Shown piece by piece: positions 62,401-64,000 of a stretch of 64,000 bases of DNA (its first letter is position 1; every line of letters starts with the position of its first letter). The translations under genes were made by a program, and so were the position numbers. The stretch is taken from assembly GCA_946800325.1 (NCBI GenBank), contig OX326958.1:15218992-15282991 (forward strand), written 5' to 3'. A model generated the notes under the pieces. That model was not told the origin of the DNA. It made no database searches and saw nothing but the letters and a program-made list of their open reading frames with translations. This DNA is from Luzula sylvatica (Eukaryota > Streptophyta > Magnoliopsida > Poales > Juncaceae).

Positions 62401-64000
62401 ACATAACATTTCACCAAAATTTACAAACACTAAGAAAGTTTGTTTTTCGATTCAAAACAATCTGTTCATGATTTGGGGAGTTCAAATAATGTATTTTGAG
62501 ATCATTTGAATCGTATCTTTTACCACATAACATTTCACCAAAATTTACAAACACTAAGAAATTTTGTTTTTCGATTCAAAACAATCTGTTTATGCTTTGG
62601 GGAGTTCAAATAACGTATTTTGAGATCATTTGAATCGTATCTTTTACCACATAACATTTCACCAAAATTTACAAACACTAAGACAGTTTGTTTTTCGATT
62701 CAAAACAATTTGTTTATGCTTTGGGGAGTTCAAATAACGTATTTTTAGATCATTTGAATCGTATCTTTTACCACATAACATTTCACCAAAATTTACAAAC
62801 ACTAAGAAAGTTTGTTTTTCGATTCAAAACAATTTGTTTATGCTTTGGGGAGTTCAAATAACGTATTTTGAGATCATTTGAATCGTATCTTTTACTTCAT
62901 AACATTTCACCAAAATTTACAAACACTAATAAAGTTTGTTTTTCGATTCAAAACAATTTGTTTATGCTTTGGGGAGTTCAAATAACATATTTTTACTTCA
63001 TTCGAATCGTATCTTTTGCCACATAACATTTCACCAAAATTTACAAACACTAAGAAAGTTTTGTTTTTCGATTCAAAACAATATGTTTATGCTTTGGGGA
63101 GTTGAAATAACGTATTTTAAGATCATTTGAATCGTATCTTTTACTACATAACATTTGACCAAAATTTACAAACACTAAGAAAGTTTGTTTTTCGATTCAA
63201 AACAATATGTTTATGCTTTGGGGAGTTCAAATAACGTATTTTGAGATCATTTGAATCGTATCTTTTACCACATAACATTTCACCAAAATTTACAAACACT
63301 AAGAAAGTTTGTTTTTCGATTCAAAACAATCTGGTTATGCTTTGGGGAGTTCAAATAACGTATTTTGAGATCATTTGAATCGTATCTTTTACCACATAAC
63401 ATTTCACCAAAATTTACAAACACTAAGAAAGTTTGTTTTTCGATTCAAAACAATTTGTTTATGCTTTGGGGAGTTCAAATAACGTATTTTTAGATCATTC
63501 GAATCGTATCTTTTACCAGATAACATTTCACCAAAATTTACAAACACTAAGAAAGTTTGTTTTTCGATTCAAAACAATCTGTTTATGCTTTGGGGAGTTC
63601 AAATAACGTATTTTGAGATCATTTGAATCGTATCTTTTACTACATAACATTTCAGCAAAATTTACAAACACTAAGAAAGTTTGTTTTTCGATTCAAAACA
63701 ATCTGTTTATGCTTTGGGGAGATCAAATAACGTATTTTGAGATCATTCGAATCGTATCTTTTACCACATAACATTTCACCAAAATTTACAAACACAAAGA
63801 AAGTTTGTTTTTCGATTCAAAACAATCTGTTTATGCTTTGGTGAGTTCAAATAACGTATTTTGAGATCATTTGAATCGTATCTTTTACCACATAACATTT
63901 CACCAAAATTTACAAACACTAAGACAGTTTGTTTTTCGATTCAAAACAATTTGTTTATGCTTTGGGTAGTTCAAATAACGTATTTTGAGATCATTTGAAT
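62401..64000. repeat. Right end of the window, satellite continuing past the edge
   Basis: Includes a full-length 'ttcatgattt' unit (near 62463), 'ttacttcat' (near 62895), a 125-bp 'aaagttttg' unit (63055) and a third set of 'ttcagcaaaa' plus 'ggggagatcaaat' (63652, 63719), 1985 bp after the second. The last 77 bases are a partial monomer, so the array does not end here. Confidence 0.88.

Larger units (their letters stand above)
1..64000. repeat. 124-bp satellite DNA array, 516 complete monomers plus a 77-bp partial
   Basis: The whole window is a tandem, single-orientation array of a 124-bp AT-rich unit. Unit starts (AAAGTTTG or a variant) recur at 1, 125, 249, 373 and so on, and the last one is at 63924. 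Indels found by eye: thirteen 5-bp deletions, one 12-bp and one 6-bp deletion, eleven +1 T variants ('gttttg'), eleven +1 A variants ('tttaaaat'), one +2, and a few single-base changes. They sum to -61, exactly the phase difference observed, so no unique sequence is hidden between units. Neighbouring monomers usually differ at only a few positions. No inverted units, transposons, genes or microsatellites were seen. A centromeric or heterochromatic role is inferred from length, homogeneity and HOR structure; nothing in the sequence proves it. Confidence 0.98.

Noticed and set aside
1..64000. CRISPR array
   Set aside because: Repeats are contiguous 124-bp units without unique spacers, and no cas genes are present. 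Variation is by point changes within units.
1..64000. LTR or other transposon insertion, tRNA or rRNA genes, telomere repeat, inverted segments
   Set aside because: The monomer register can be followed from end to end with only small indels and constant orientation, leaving no room for any of these.

Overview
The window is one uninterrupted head-to-tail array of a 124-bp satellite repeat. I find no gene, RNA gene, transposon or other unique DNA in it. With the monomer numbered from the first A of AAAGTTTG (position 1 of the window), the array holds 516 complete monomers (1-63923) and a 77-bp partial monomer (63924-64000), all in the same orientation. The indels I found add up to -61 bp, and 516 x 124 - 61 = 63923, which matches the observed phase at the right end. 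I therefore do not think any insertion of foreign sequence was missed. The consensus is AT-rich (36 G+C in 124 by hand count, about 29%) and has three CpG sites per unit.

Such an array points to a eukaryotic chromosome, most plausibly centromeric, pericentromeric or other constitutive heterochromatin. The sequence alone does not name the species. As I recall, a 124-bp satellite (Lusy1) is a main holocentromere repeat of the woodrush Luzula sylvatica. The length fits, but I cannot compare sequences from memory, so this is only a hypothesis to test. I do not otherwise recognise the monomer.

The information lies in the order of variant monomers, which form nested and partly overwritten higher-order repeats (HORs). 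From 1 to 10.3 kb a 10-monomer HOR of 1240 bp dominates. I call its monomers K1-K10: K1 = 'aatatg' with 'aatgta'; K2 = 'gctatgg'; K3 = 'gagacag' with 'cttcgggg'; K4 = plain 'aatttg'; K5 = 'caaaaaaatctg'; K6 = 'gtttattt' with 'gaaacg' and 'accgcat'; K7 = 'ttttaata' or 'tttaaata' with 'ttttctac'; K8 = 'attggaatc', or the 5-bp-deleted form with 'ttcatgattt'; K9 = 'acag' with 'cattcgaat'; K10 = 'aaatttt'. Between 10.3 and 17.7 kb this material alternates with other modules. From 17.7 to 54.6 kb the array is built of larger segmental duplications: a 16-mer (1976 bp), 11-mer (1364 bp), 25-mer (3095 bp), 12-mer (1490 bp, itself inside a 5709-bp duplication), 33-mer, 5-mer (620 bp), 11-mer (1359 bp) and 13-mer (1611 bp). 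Many are joined through chimeric monomers.

From about 54.6 kb to the right end the monomers carry more private substitutions and the HORs are looser, as expected towards a less homogenised array edge. The open reading frames that can be found are frames through the satellite that use TTG starts and are repeated with the HORs; I do not call any of them a gene. The window gives a readable record of array growth (duplication, contraction, chimera formation and spread of indel variants), not a gene system.
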